Shown one piece after another: positions 1 to 8,159 of a DNA stretch of 34,324 bases. The notes below the pieces were generated by a model. That model was not told where the DNA came from. It made no database searches and worked only from the letters and a program-made list of their open reading frames with translations. This DNA is from Paracoccaceae bacterium (GTDB lineage Bacteria; Pseudomonadota; Alphaproteobacteria; Rhodobacterales; Rhodobacteraceae): NCBI GenBank assembly GCA_020425085.1, contig JAGQRW010000002.1:1-34324 (forward strand), read 5' to 3'. Position numbers and translations under genes: made by a program. Numbering within the stretch: the stretch's first letter is position 1; each line of letters begins with the position of its first letter.

Positions 1-545
1 TAGCCAATGCCGTGCAGCGTGTGCAGCAGCGGTGTGTCAAACGGTTTGTCGATCTTGGCCCGCAGGCGGCTGATATGGGTTTCGACAACACTGGTCTTGG
101 GGTCAAAGTTGATATCCCAGACCGACTCAAGAAGCATACTGCGCGTCTGCACCCGACCCGGTCGTTCCATCAGATGCTTTAAAAGCAGAAATTCACGCGG
201 CAACAGGTTGATTTCCTGTCCGTCCCGAACAGCAGGACGAATGATCAGATCAAGGGTCAGATCACCAATTTGCAAACTGGTGGTTTCTTCGCTCAGGGCT
301 GGGCGGCGGGCCAGCGCATGGATACGTGCAGACAATTCGCCAAGTGAAAATGGCTTGACCAATGACTGGCCGTCGAGTTCGGGCATCATCCGGTCGATCA
401 CATAGTGGTCATGAATTTTCAAACTCGCCTGCACCAGCGCATCGCGTCCGCTCGTCACATGTTTGACACTATGCCCTTCAGATTTGAGACCAGTAGAAAT
501 GCAGTTGCCAGTTTCTGTATCATCTTCGACAAGCAGTATTTTCAT
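1..545 (-). CDS. OmpR-family response regulator, receiver domain internally deleted; 3' end outside window
   Basis: DNA-binding response regulator of a two-component system. The start reads MKILLVEDD, with the acidic pocket at residues 7-9 and the phospho-acceptor aspartate at about residue 51 (VIDRMMPELDG). Immediately afterwards the sequence jumps in frame from DGQSLV to KPFS, so the conserved lysine follows only four residues after the DG. In PhoB of this same window 43 residues lie between the equivalent points, so about 39 residues are missing: strand beta4 with the Ser/Thr switch, alpha4 and neighbours. The C-terminal winged helix (GDLTLDL to LHGIGY) is intact and reaches the window edge a few residues short of the expected end. 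The frame is open throughout. It may bind DNA but probably cannot switch normally. The partner kinase would lie to the left, outside the window. The PepSY pseudogene upstream suggests the whole system is decaying. Confidence 0.85.
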   Translation of the reverse strand, partial: MKILLVEDDTETGNCISTGLKSEGHSVKHVTSGRDALVQASLKIHDHYVIDRMMPELDGQSLVKPFSLGELSARIHALARRPALSEETTSLQIGDLTLDLIIRPAVRDGQEINLLPREFLLLKHLMERPGRVQTRSMLLESVWDINFDPKTSVVETHISRLRAKIDKPFDTPLLHTLHGIG

Positions 546-632
546 TTTCCCTCACTCTGGTGCCTGTGCTGGCTGGGATAACCATAGCCCGGGCTGGTCG
601 GAACCGGTCTGGAATCAGGCGTATTTCCAATC

Positions 633-1034
633 TTAGTCGGTTTCCGCCTCAGAATTTTCCGACCTGTCCATGTTGTCGTGCTCATCGCCATCATTTTCAT
701 CGCCCATAGATGCAACTGGACCATTTGCCAGCAGCGCCCCCGAGGTTGCATCCACCTTGACCATTGAGGCCGTGCCGTCCTTGGCGATGACCACGGCTTC
801 GTAAACGCCAGTGTTGTTTTCATCATTGAACCCAACCTAGGCCAGTTGCCCCGGCACCGCGCCAGTTGCAACTTCTCCAGCCTTGGCCAGTAAAATCTTG
901 GCCGCCTGGAACAGCTGGATTTCAGCTTTCATTGAGGTGTCTACGGAACCCTTTGCTTAGTTTGCGTAGGCAAAGGAAGCTGCGGACAGGGCCAAGGAAG
1001 TTGCGAGGATTGGAATAAGGGTGGTGTGTTTCAT
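633..1034 (-). pseudogene. PepSY-domain secreted protein, two in-frame stops
   Basis: A 134-codon frame starts with a Sec-type signal peptide (MKHTTLIPILATSLALSAAS) and continues into a single PepSY-like repeat (VYEAVVIAKDGTASMVKVDA) and an acidic tail. Two stops interrupt it in frame: TAA at codon 26 (959-957), right at the signal-peptide end, and TAG at codon 66 (839-837). Both need only one base change to become a sense codon, and the frame on both sides stays coherent. That points to recent inactivation rather than a misread frame. PepSY proteins of this size are periplasmic and often accompany two-component systems, as here with the response regulator just downstream. Sequencing error is an alternative but would need two separate errors. 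Confidence 0.8.
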
Positions 1035-1148
1035 GTCTATCTCCAGTTTGTCAGGGTGTCTTGTTGCACCGATAGGAAACTTCTGTGACCCAGATTGCCG
1101 GATAATCTTGCGGGTTATTTACAGGTTTGTAACTCGCAGTAGCAGGCG

Positions 1149-1634
1149 TTATTTGACCGTCAGTACCGACCACATTCCGCCCATGTAATGGGCAGGCAAG
1201 TTGCAAAACACGATATACGATCCCGGTTTCAGATCCAGCGTAAGCGCACCTGACTTGCCGGGCTCAAGCTCGGCCACCTCGCCCAGATGTCCGGCGGCCT
1301 CTTCATCAACCCGACCTTCGTTGGATATATACCGCAGCTTCTCATCCGCGGATTTCAAGGGTGATACGATCATTTCATGTACCAGGTCCTTGGAGGCGTT
1401 GGTGACGCTGAATGTCACCATTCCGGCGGCAACAGTATCGGTGGACAGATTGACGCCCATATTCGCCTTTGACGTGTCGCCGCCCATGCCATGACCAAGA
1501 TCCGATGAAATATCCATATCTGGATTGTCCCAAAGAGAAACTTTTATTTCGGTTGGCGCGGCAAATGCGGGCAATGCCAACGCCACCGAAAACGTGGCAG
1601 CTGTGGCCAGCAGCGTTCTTCTGGAGAGTGTCAT
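1149..1634 (-). CDS. Secreted cupredoxin (type I copper-binding protein)
   Basis: A 161-residue protein with an N-terminal export signal (SRRTLLATAATFSVALALPA, twin-arginine-like) followed by a beta-rich cupredoxin domain. Likely type I copper ligands are visible: His86 in VHEMIV, then Cys144, His149 and Met151 or Met154 in FCNLPAHYMGGM. This is the Cys-x4-His-x-Met pattern of small blue copper proteins that carry electrons or bind copper in the periplasm. The start is the ATG preceded by GGAGG nine bases upstream; a longer upstream open frame has no ribosome site. It is last but two in a minus-strand run with PAP2, COG4705 and ABC-transporter genes, which hints at a metal or envelope function for the cluster. 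Partner and redox role are not shown. Confidence 0.85.
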   Translation of the reverse strand: MTLSRRTLLATAATFSVALALPAFAAPTEIKVSLWDNPDMDISSDLGHGMGGDTSKANMGVNLSTDTVAAGMVTFSVTNASKDLVHEMIVSPLKSADEKLRYISNEGRVDEEAAGHLGEVAELEPGKSGALTLDLKPGSYIVFCNLPAHYMGGMWSVLTVK

Positions 1635-1740
1635 TTCATTATTCCTCCAAGTTTGATGTTTCCGGTTTTGCCGGTCTTGCATTCTCATTACGGGTTTGTA
1701 AATTGAACCCTGTTCGTATGTTGCGGTTTGCGAGCCAATT

Positions 1741-2334
1741 TCAGCGCCGCCGAACGGGTGACGACAGTTGTGCCAAAATTCGGCGGTATGCGCGGTCAAA
1801 CACGGATGCCATTGCCACCACGGTCCTGCCCAAAACCATATGGATGAGCCAAGTGCTAAGCGCCGCCACCAGTAGTGACCCGGCAATATCCAGCGGCCAA
1901 TGTACCCCCAGATAGACCCGCGCCCAACCGGTTCCAATGCCTACTACCAGCGCCGACATGCCCCAGCGACGGGATGCCGTCCTTGCCAACAACGACAGGG
2001 CGACCGAAAACAGCACGGTCGTGTGGTCGCTGGGAAAAGAGGCATCAACTGCATGGTCCATCAACATATGCCCAGCACCAACCGCAAACGGACGCGGCAC
2101 ATACCAGAGCGTGCCGATCGCCATGTTCATCAGCAGTCCCAGTACCGCGGTCATGCCTGCAAGAACCAGCGATATCCGAGCCTTGCTGCCGCCCCTCACC
2201 CACGCCAACAACATGATCGCGGCGACAGCGTAGATCGACCACTGGGCGAGCAGCCGGGCGACAATCTGGACACCGGGTACTGCGCCCGGCGACCCATTGA
2301 CCAAAAGGAACACAAATTGGTTGAGGTGTTGCAT
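1741..2334 (-). CDS. PAP2-family membrane phosphatase
   Basis: A 197-residue integral membrane protein with all three PAP2 phosphatase motifs: an Arg-Pro signature (VPRPF, residues 79-83), SFPSDH (99-104) and RVYLGVHWPLD (139-149) with the catalytic histidine and aspartate. Such enzymes remove phosphate from lipid pyrophosphates or phosphatidates; bacterial ones of this size often recycle undecaprenyl pyrophosphate (BcrC type). About five membrane segments are visible. I chose MQHLNQF as the start because the longer frame begins with a polar, low-complexity stretch lacking homology. It lies between the cupredoxin and COG4705 genes, all on the same strand. The exact substrate cannot be told from sequence. 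Confidence 0.85.
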   Translation of the reverse strand: MQHLNQFVFLLVNGSPGAVPGVQIVARLLAQWSIYAVAAIMLLAWVRGGSKARISLVLAGMTAVLGLLMNMAIGTLWYVPRPFAVGAGHMLMDHAVDASFPSDHTTVLFSVALSLLARTASRRWGMSALVVGIGTGWARVYLGVHWPLDIAGSLLVAALSTWLIHMVLGRTVVAMASVFDRAYRRILAQLSSPVRRR

Positions 2335-2407
2335 ACCGGGTTTGCCAGATTGGAAATCACAGGGCGGTCGCGGCTGCCGGGTATTTCCGGCAGCCAATCC
2401 CCCGACA

Positions 2408-3232
2408 TCAGATGGATGTGTCGGCGAGTTTCAGGCCAGTTTTGCTGCGGGTCATGTAGACCACAGTCGCAGCGATCCCGGCGAGGAAGATAAAGCTGGT
2501 GACAACTGTTCCCAAGCCAAGGCCGCCGTTGTCCGGCGACTGTGACAGGTAGTCACCAAACGAGGCACCCATCGGTCGGGTGATGATATAGGCCAGCCAG
2601 AAGGCAAGGATTCCGTTCATCTGTTTCGCATAGAACAGTGCGGCAAAGACCAGAATAATTGCGCCATACATCAGCCCAGCAATCAGATACCCCAGCCCCA
2701 GAGCCTCAGCAGCCTGATCACCCGAGGAGGTACCCAACGCAAAGGTGAACAGGATCGCCAGCCAATAAAAAGACTCGCGTGAAAAGGTGAAGATCGAGTG
2801 GATCGACAAGGTCTTTTCAACCGCATACCAAACCGCAAAGGTGGCTGCCAACGCGATGCTGAAGGCGATGGTTGTGGTCATCAATGCCCATCCCAGATTA
2901 TCATGCAGGTTGTCGGTGATCAGTGTCCCGACAACGCTGACCAATACCACCGTCAACCAGTAGATCCATGGCACATAACGTTTTTGGGCAAACTGATAGA
3001 CCAGTGCAGCAATTAATAATCCGCTCATGATAAGCGAGGTATTTGTCAGGCCCATGCCAAGCTTGTCGTTGATCAGGTCGGCAGCGGTTTCACCCACGGT
3101 GACAGCCAGCAGCTTGACCAGCCAGAAATCCCAGGTCACCTGAGGTACCCGGTTGTAGATTTTTGCGCCGGTTTTCTGGTCGATGATATGTGTTGCGTTG
3201 CCAGTCGTCACAAAGTTGTCGTTCGGTGTCAT
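2408..3232 (-). CDS. COG4705-type polytopic membrane protein
   Basis: A 274-residue protein with about eight hydrophobic segments and internally repeated motifs of the type G-x-x-x-x-D: VGETAADLI, VGTLITDNL, GTSSGDQAAEALGLGY and GASFGDYLSQ, each at the start of a helix. This is the pattern of the uncharacterised COG4705 family, sometimes loosely called membrane-anchored proteins. No enzymatic motif is visible; the repeated Gly/Asp pattern is compatible with a transport or channel function but this is inference. The start is the ATG eight bases after GAGG; an ATG five codons upstream overlaps that ribosome site. Family members are often found near two-component systems and PepSY proteins, as in this cluster. 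Confidence 0.7.
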   Translation of the reverse strand: MTPNDNFVTTGNATHIIDQKTGAKIYNRVPQVTWDFWLVKLLAVTVGETAADLINDKLGMGLTNTSLIMSGLLIAALVYQFAQKRYVPWIYWLTVVLVSVVGTLITDNLHDNLGWALMTTTIAFSIALAATFAVWYAVEKTLSIHSIFTFSRESFYWLAILFTFALGTSSGDQAAEALGLGYLIAGLMYGAIILVFAALFYAKQMNGILAFWLAYIITRPMGASFGDYLSQSPDNGGLGLGTVVTSFIFLAGIAATVVYMTRSKTGLKLADTSI

Positions 3233-3277
3233 TTCAGTATCCCTCATTGCAATATTACGGTTTCAGTGGTTTGACCT

Positions 3278-3832
3278 TCAGGCGGCCCTTGATCGGCGTT
3301 GCCGGAAAAGCAATGCAAACGACAACAGAAACGGGATGCCGAGCGCAATCGGCAAAACCCGCGCTGATTCAACGACGGGTTTCGCCGCAACCTGAAAGGC
3401 TAGCATTGGGCTGGCGATCAGCCCGTTTGCATCCCCGGATGCGGCGCTGATTACGACGCGGTAGTCACCATTCTTGATCAGACGCATTGGCCAGGCCGTG
3501 CTATGACTTTCGCCCGGTGCCAGAGTTGCGATCACGTCAGCTTTGTGGGCCGACCAATCTTCCAAATCCACCGGCTGTTCCTGACCTTTGTCAACTTGCA
3601 CCAGGCTGATCCAGGCGACACTGCCGTTGATCGGGGTGTTGCCGGTATTGGTCATCTCGCTAATGAATTTCATCTTGTCGCCCATACGCGGGTGCGCAGG
3701 ATTGTCCGGTGCCGGGGCCAACGTCACGCGCAATGCAGAAGATACATTCTCGGCGGAAGCGGTCTGAGACAACGCAAGACCAAATGCGACGACGGCTGCC
3801 AGGATCATGAGTTTGGGTGTCACGGTGTTCAT
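3278..3832 (-). CDS. Periplasmic Ig-like protein with C-terminal membrane anchor
   Basis: A 184-residue protein with a signal peptide (residues 1-27, ending SQTASAE), a beta-rich domain of about 120 residues, and a C-terminal hydrophobic helix (VLPIALGIPFLLSFALLF) followed by the positively charged tail RQRRSRAA. The middle part (MTNTGNTPINGSVAWISL, LAPGESHSTAWPMRLIKNG) resembles the NEW3/Ig-like fold used for periplasmic domains attached to transporters. It is ten bases downstream of the ABC permease gene on the same strand, so it is probably an accessory of that transporter, anchored in the inner membrane with its domain outside. No specific family was recognised with certainty, and no catalytic residues stand out. 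Confidence 0.7.
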   Translation of the reverse strand: MNTVTPKLMILAAVVAFGLALSQTASAENVSSALRVTLAPAPDNPAHPRMGDKMKFISEMTNTGNTPINGSVAWISLVQVDKGQEQPVDLEDWSAHKADVIATLAPGESHSTAWPMRLIKNGDYRVVISAASGDANGLIASPMLAFQVAAKPVVESARVLPIALGIPFLLSFALLFRQRRSRAA

Positions 3833-3841
3833 CCTTTACCT

Positions 3842-4594
3842 CTAGACGGTCAAGTGGCGGATACGGCTGCGCGCCAACAAAAATGTCAGCCCCAACCACA
3901 GAAATGCCGCGATGAAACCGGGCCATTGTGATAGCAGGCTCATCGAGTCGATGACCACGGCGTCATAAGCATTGACCGCAGCCGAAAACGGGTTGATCGC
4001 ATCAAATATCCGACCGATTACGGACTGGCGCAAAGCCGGTCCCAGCAATAGCGGGCTTGCCGCCACCATCAAAGTCAGCAGTCCTACCACATAGGCCGAA
4101 ACCAGTTGGGCCATACCTGCCCCCAGCCACATGCCGTAATAGCCAAAGGTCAAAATTACCGGAGTGCCCAGCACAACCGTCACCAAAAGTCCGGCACCTA
4201 AGTTTTGCCCGGTACTGGCAACGGACCAGATATAGGGCAGCGCCACCACGAACAAGGCGACCCAAGCGATCACAATACTGGCCATTTTTCCGGTGATGAT
4301 CTGATTGCGACGCAGCGGTGTCAACAACAGCGGAATCAGCGTATTTCGCTCGCGTTCACCGCCGATCGCGTCGATGCCGACCACCATCGCCAGCAATGCC
4401 GCCAACGCGGTGGCAATGCCCAACATGTCATAAACGACCTGTGCATTGTCCAGTAGACTGAGTTCGGTACTGCTGACCAGCAACAGCGCAAATGCAGACA
4501 TCGCCAGACTGGCACCCAAAAGCCAGGCCAGTCCCCGGCCGCTGAGTAATAGTTCTCCCGCTTCCTTGCGGGCGATCAACCATTGCGGGCTCAT
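3842..4594 (-). CDS. ABC-2 type transporter permease (NosY-like)
   Basis: A 250-residue permease with six predicted membrane helices and the conserved cytoplasmic motif GGERERNTLIPLLLTPLRR (residues about 78-96), which is the coupling region in ABC-2 exporters of the NosY/GldF type. It begins with an amphipathic stretch (WLIARKEAGELL) typical of this family. The ATG overlaps the stop of the upstream ATPase gene by four bases (ATGA), so the two are translationally coupled and surely form one transporter. The substrate is unknown. NosFY in denitrifiers supports copper-site assembly, and the nearby cupredoxin makes a metal-related role possible, but no nosD or nosZ is present here. Confidence 0.85.
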   Translation of the reverse strand: MSPQWLIARKEAGELLLSGRGLAWLLGASLAMSAFALLLVSSTELSLLDNAQVVYDMLGIATALAALLAMVVGIDAIGGERERNTLIPLLLTPLRRNQIITGKMASIVIAWVALFVVALPYIWSVASTGQNLGAGLLVTVVLGTPVILTFGYYGMWLGAGMAQLVSAYVVGLLTLMVAASPLLLGPALRQSVIGRIFDAINPFSAAVNAYDAVVIDSMSLLSQWPGFIAAFLWLGLTFLLARSRIRHLTV

Positions 4595-5553
4595 GCTGCT
4601 CTCTCCTGGTTTATGTCCGTGTCAGTGACCGAAAGATAGAAATCTTCCAGTCCGGTGCCGTATTTGCGAATCTCCGACACCGGCCATCCGGCCTCTAGCA
4701 ATCGCGCCCAGGTCTCATGTGGCCGATGCCAGGCGGCTAACGAGACTTCGACACGGTTACCTTCATGCGAAGCAATGGTGACGCCGGGAACGGCTGCAAG
4801 TTCCTTACCGTCGCCCGCTTCCAGAAATATCTCGTACCGCGCACCCTGCGCGGCTTTTGACAGCAGATCTTCGCGCGTGCCGCTCGCCACGGTTTCGCCT
4901 TTCACAATGATGCCGAACGCGCTGCAAAGCCGGTCGATATCATCCAGAATATGACTGCACATCAGGATCGCGACCCCCTCAGCTGCGAGATGCAACAGCA
5001 CATCGTGAATGTCCCTTCGCCCCCGGGGATCGAGCCCGTTTGTTGGTTCATCGAGAATCAGCAGTCGTGGATCTGCAACCAGCGCCCGCGCCAGTCCCAA
5101 ACGCTGTTTCATGCCCCGCGAAAACGCGCCAATGAGCTGGCGCGATGACGGGTCAAGACCCACAAGGTCCAGCAAGCCGCCGATTTTATCCGGGGAATGA
5201 TTGCTGTCAAAAAGTCGGGCATAAAAAGTCAGATAGGCTGGTGCAGTCATCCAGCTGTAGAAACCGGCGTCTTCCGGAAGTACGCCGATATGCCTGCGTA
5301 CTGCCTGAGTGCTGTCGATCAAGTCCTGGCCAAACACCCTGATTTGACCGCCAGTGAAAGGCAACAGGCCAGTGATGGCGGCAATTGCCGTGCTTTTCCC
5401 AGCGCCGTTAGGCCCTAGCAGACCATAAATCTCACCCGAATTGATGTGAAGCGAAACGCCGTTGAGAACGGTCGTATTGCCTCGCCGCAATACCAGGCAA
5501 TCGACAGACAGCAAATTCTTTGCTTCATTCGCGTTGGCTTGCACTTGTTTCAT
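4591..5553 (-). CDS. ABC transporter ATP-binding protein (NosF-like)
   Basis: A 320-residue ATPase with Walker A GPNGAGKST (residues 47-55), a Q-loop-like region GVLPED, signature FSRGMKQ (144-150), Walker B LLILDEP (164-170) and a switch histidine in CSHILDDIDRL. The C-terminal 90 residues form the extra domain common in ABC-2 exporter ATPases (the GVTIASHEGNRVEVSLA region). I chose the ATG (MKQVQAN) with GGGAAG eight bases upstream; an upstream in-frame extension of 46 codons is AT-rich and unlike the family. It powers the permease whose gene overlaps its stop. It is the first gene of the minus-strand cluster, so the cluster promoter should lie just to its right. Confidence 0.88.
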   Translation of the reverse strand: MKQVQANANEAKNLLSVDCLVLRRGNTTVLNGVSLHINSGEIYGLLGPNGAGKSTAIAAITGLLPFTGGQIRVFGQDLIDSTQAVRRHIGVLPEDAGFYSWMTAPAYLTFYARLFDSNHSPDKIGGLLDLVGLDPSSRQLIGAFSRGMKQRLGLARALVADPRLLILDEPTNGLDPRGRRDIHDVLLHLAAEGVAILMCSHILDDIDRLCSAFGIIVKGETVASGTREDLLSKAAQGARYEIFLEAGDGKELAAVPGVTIASHEGNRVEVSLAAWHRPHETWARLLEAGWPVSEIRKYGTGLEDFYLSVTDTDINQERAA

Positions 5554-6002
5554 TGCTATATCTTCCCGTTCATGCTCAGGCATATATAGAATACAAAAAA
5601 CATCAGCTTTTGACGTGGGGATTACATCTTTGTAAGATTTGACGAGGTCTGACAGACCAACTTCGTTGAAAGAGTGCGAACAAAATCCCAATGCCCGAAC
5701 CGCGTGAATGGCGGTTGGATCACCGAAAAATGGTGACGTCTTTTAATCTCAATGATTGGGTTTGAATTGTAATTGGTAGCAAACACCGAGGTTTATGTTT
5801 GGCATGACGAATGACCGATTCCCTTTCTTCAGGTCGAAATTTGCTTGGTGCAGTATTGGCGGTTCAGCGCTCACAATTACCATTGGCTGGCATCTGGAGC
5901 CGCATGCAGCAAGGGCGGGTGTGGGGGACAGGCGGAATGTTTCGTATTTGTTGGGGAGCACCTAAGAAACGGATACTCCCATAGGCGATTGACTTCGTTC
6001 GA
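5554..6002. other. Intergenic stretch without a supported gene
   Basis: About 450 bases, clearly AT-richer than the ABC genes to the left. Short open frames exist on both strands but none has a ribosome site plus a recognisable protein. The part next to 5553 should hold the promoter of the ABC-transporter cluster. The rest may be decayed mobile DNA; I see no intact element ends. Confidence 0.5.
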
Positions 6003-6623
6003 TTACGTGCAGTGCGCGACACCCCATGAATTCCAGCCAACTGCGCGCCAGGTACCGGGAAGGTACATCTGGTCCATCCACTCAATGTCAAAACCAGCCT
6101 TCCTTATTTCCTCCGGTAAATCCCGGTCCAGGTGGCAACCACCGGCGAAATACTTCCATAGCGGCGTTAGTGCATTTTGAACTCGCATTACCGACTGGTC
6201 CGGTGCGCTGCCATGTTCGCAAAAGATCAGTTTGCCTGAGGGTTTCAAGACACGATGCATTTCGGACAGGGCTGAACTCAAATCGTCTATCGAGCAAAGC
6301 GAATACGTCACCAGAACGGTATCTACAGCGTTCTCTGCCAAGGGAATGCTCGCGGCGTCCATCAGCACTCCTTCAAATGGTACCAAGGCTTTCTGGGCCT
6401 TTTTCTCTGCAGCATCGAGTAACTCCGGCGATACGTCTAGCCCAAGAACCATCTCAACCTGTGTTCTGGAATAGTAAGGCAAGTTTAGACCTCCACCTGC
6501 ACCAATCTCCAGGACACGCCCTTGCGCCAAAGGCACCACTTTTTCGCGTTGTTTGCGAATTGGTTTGGAGGCGCAGGTCTTTGTGATCACCCATGGCAGA
6601 ATTCTTTTGTCATAAAACCCCAT
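6003..6623 (-). CDS. Class I SAM-dependent methyltransferase
   Basis: A 206-residue protein with the Rossmann methyltransferase core: motif I VLEIGAGGGLN (residues 37-47), the ribose-binding acidic residue in LGLDVSPE (Asp63), a motif II-like segment (GVLMDAASIPLAENAVDTVL) and motif III-like LKPSGKLIFCEHG. It belongs to the UbiE/type-11 methyltransferase group that modifies small molecules; the substrate cannot be predicted. The start is the ATG after CAGGAGA (eight-base spacing); an upstream in-frame ATG lacks such a site. It stands alone, with more than 300 bases without genes on both sides, and its base composition is lower in GC than the pst cluster, so it may be acquired. Confidence 0.85.
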   Translation of the reverse strand: MGFYDKRILPWVITKTCASKPIRKQREKVVPLAQGRVLEIGAGGGLNLPYYSRTQVEMVLGLDVSPELLDAAEKKAQKALVPFEGVLMDAASIPLAENAVDTVLVTYSLCSIDDLSSALSEMHRVLKPSGKLIFCEHGSAPDQSVMRVQNALTPLWKYFAGGCHLDRDLPEEIRKAGFDIEWMDQMYLPGTWRAVGWNSWGVAHCT

Positions 6624-6953
6624 CACTTTTTCTCCTGGTAGGTAGCGCTGGCGCATACATAGCATATCAGAAAAACGCCTGATGCGCGAAGCCGTCAGAT
6701 ATGGTATTGGGACACTCGGAATTCCATCCAGAGGGGACGTGTACACCATTTCTTACAGTCAAATGGGCAAAGCTCCATTTTACAAACGAAGGTGTTATCA
6801 AGCGCAATGGCGTGGCAGATCAGATAGGTGAAATCAACCTCTCCGCGCCCATCCCGATCGAAGAAAGCCGCCAGGAATTCGGGTTAGCCATCCTGTTACT
6901 TCAGTCAAAGATCGATTAGTGGCTATCTGGCGAAGCAGTTTTGAGAAACCAAT
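6624..6953. other. Intergenic stretch without a supported gene
   Basis: Holds the start region of the methyltransferase gene (minus) and of phoR (plus). A 72-codon plus-strand frame (6701-6919) is open, and its last part (GVIKRNGVADQIGEINLSA) looks protein-like, but it has no recognised relative and no ribosome site, so it is not called. It could be the tail of a lost gene. Confidence 0.45.
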
Positions 6954-8018
6954 ATGAACAACCATGACTTGGATAAAGCCCCTGCCGTCCAGGATCTGAT
7001 TGCGGCGTTTCCATTGCCAACGCTGATCATCGGACGTGCCGAAAAAGTCGAGATCCTGAACAGTGCAGCAGAAATATTGCTGGGCAAGAACGTCGTGGGT
7101 CGGCATTTCACCACCGCCCTGCGCCACCCCAAACTGGTTGATGCGGTCGAACATTGCCTGCTGGATCGGGCGCCGCGCAGCGTATCCTATCAGGTTGTCG
7201 AAAACGGCAGTGACGCGTTCTATGACGTGTATTTGCATGAGATTGCAGGTGCCGGTCTGCTGTTGCTCAGCTTTCAGAATATGTCCGATCTGGCCCAGGC
7301 CGAGCAGATGCGCCGCGATTTCGTCGCCAATGTCAGTCATGAATTGCGCACCCCCCTCACAGCGGTGATGGGTTTTATCGAAACCCTGCATAGTACCGCC
7401 CGAGACGACCCAATTGCGCGGAATCGCTTTCTGGGCATCATGGCGGATGAGGCGAAACGCATGAACCGACTTGTAGGGGATTTGTTATCACTGAGCCGGG
7501 TTGAGGCGGTTGAGCGCGTGCGCCCCACAGCACGCCTCGACCTGCGGAATATCTTGCAGACCACATTGCGCAACCTCAACCCGATGGCGCGGAACGAAAA
7601 TGTGTCTTTGCAATTCGATCCCGGTCAGCTGCCACTGCATGTCATTGGCGATGGCGATCAGTTGTTGCAGGTCTTCACCAATCTGGTGGAGAACGCGATC
7701 AAGTATGGCGGTCGGGATCAATCTGTCGAGATTACCACGCTGAAACGCACGCACGATCCGGTTCTGCGAAGCCCCGCGATAAGTGTTGTGGTTACTGACC
7801 ATGGACCCGGCATAGATCCCATTCACCTGCCGCGCCTGACCGAAAGGTTCTATCGTGCGGACAGTCATCGCAGCCGCGAACTCGGCGGTACGGGATTAGG
7901 GTTGGCGATTGTGAAACATATCCTTAATCGCCACCGGGGGCGACTGAAGATCAACAGTCAGCCGGGGCAAGGATCACAATTCACCGTCATTCTGCCGCCC
8001 GATGCCAGTGACCCCTGA
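6954..8018 (+). CDS. phoR: Phosphate regulon sensor histidine kinase PhoR
   Basis: A 354-residue histidine kinase that controls PhoB according to phosphate supply. It has an N-terminal PAS-like domain (residues about 10-110), a HisKA domain with the phospho-accepting His129 in NVSHELRTPLT, and an HATPase domain with the N box NLVENAIKYG (243-252), G1 DHGPGID (282-288), F box RFYR and G2 GGTGLGLAIV (311-320). No transmembrane helix is visible, so this PhoR appears cytosolic, unlike the enterobacterial form; signal input probably comes through PhoU and the Pst transporter. It heads a colinear cluster with pstSCAB-phoU-phoB, separated from pstS by 141 bases containing PHO boxes. Identification rests on domains plus context. 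Confidence 0.93.
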   Translation: MNNHDLDKAPAVQDLIAAFPLPTLIIGRAEKVEILNSAAEILLGKNVVGRHFTTALRHPKLVDAVEHCLLDRAPRSVSYQVVENGSDAFYDVYLHEIAGAGLLLLSFQNMSDLAQAEQMRRDFVANVSHELRTPLTAVMGFIETLHSTARDDPIARNRFLGIMADEAKRMNRLVGDLLSLSRVEAVERVRPTARLDLRNILQTTLRNLNPMARNENVSLQFDPGQLPLHVIGDGDQLLQVFTNLVENAIKYGGRDQSVEITTLKRTHDPVLRSPAISVVVTDHGPGIDPIHLPRLTERFYRADSHRSRELGGTGLGLAIVKHILNRHRGRLKINSQPGQGSQFTVILPPDASDP

Positions 8019-8050
8019 TATCCCGTACAAAAATTCAGCACCGGATGCAA

Positions 8051-8079
8051 ATGTCATAAAACTGTAACGAACCTGTCGC
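8051..8079 (+). promoter_or_regulatory. Tandem PHO box (PhoB binding site), three units
   Basis: Three 7-bp units follow each other at exact 11-bp steps: ATGTCAT (8051-8057), CTGTAAC (8062-8068) and CTGTCGC (8073-8079), separated by AAAA and GAAC. The consensus is CTGTCAT-N4-CTGTCAT with an AT-rich spacer. The array lies 80-109 bases before the pstS start and implies PhoB-activated transcription of pstSCAB-phoU-phoB. Three units suggest two PhoB dimers could overlap here. Seen in sequence; PhoB binding is inferred. Confidence 0.85.
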
Positions 8080-8159
8080 AAAACCGAAGCGTTGCTCGCC
8101 GATAAGCGAGTCAGGATCACCAAGGGGTGGTCTTTGAACCGGATCTGACAGGAACCATC

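Noticed and set aside
6890-6915. Possible PHO box before phoR (CTGTTAC, then a GTCAAAG)
   Set aside because: The second unit does not fit the 11-bp step and the match is too weak.
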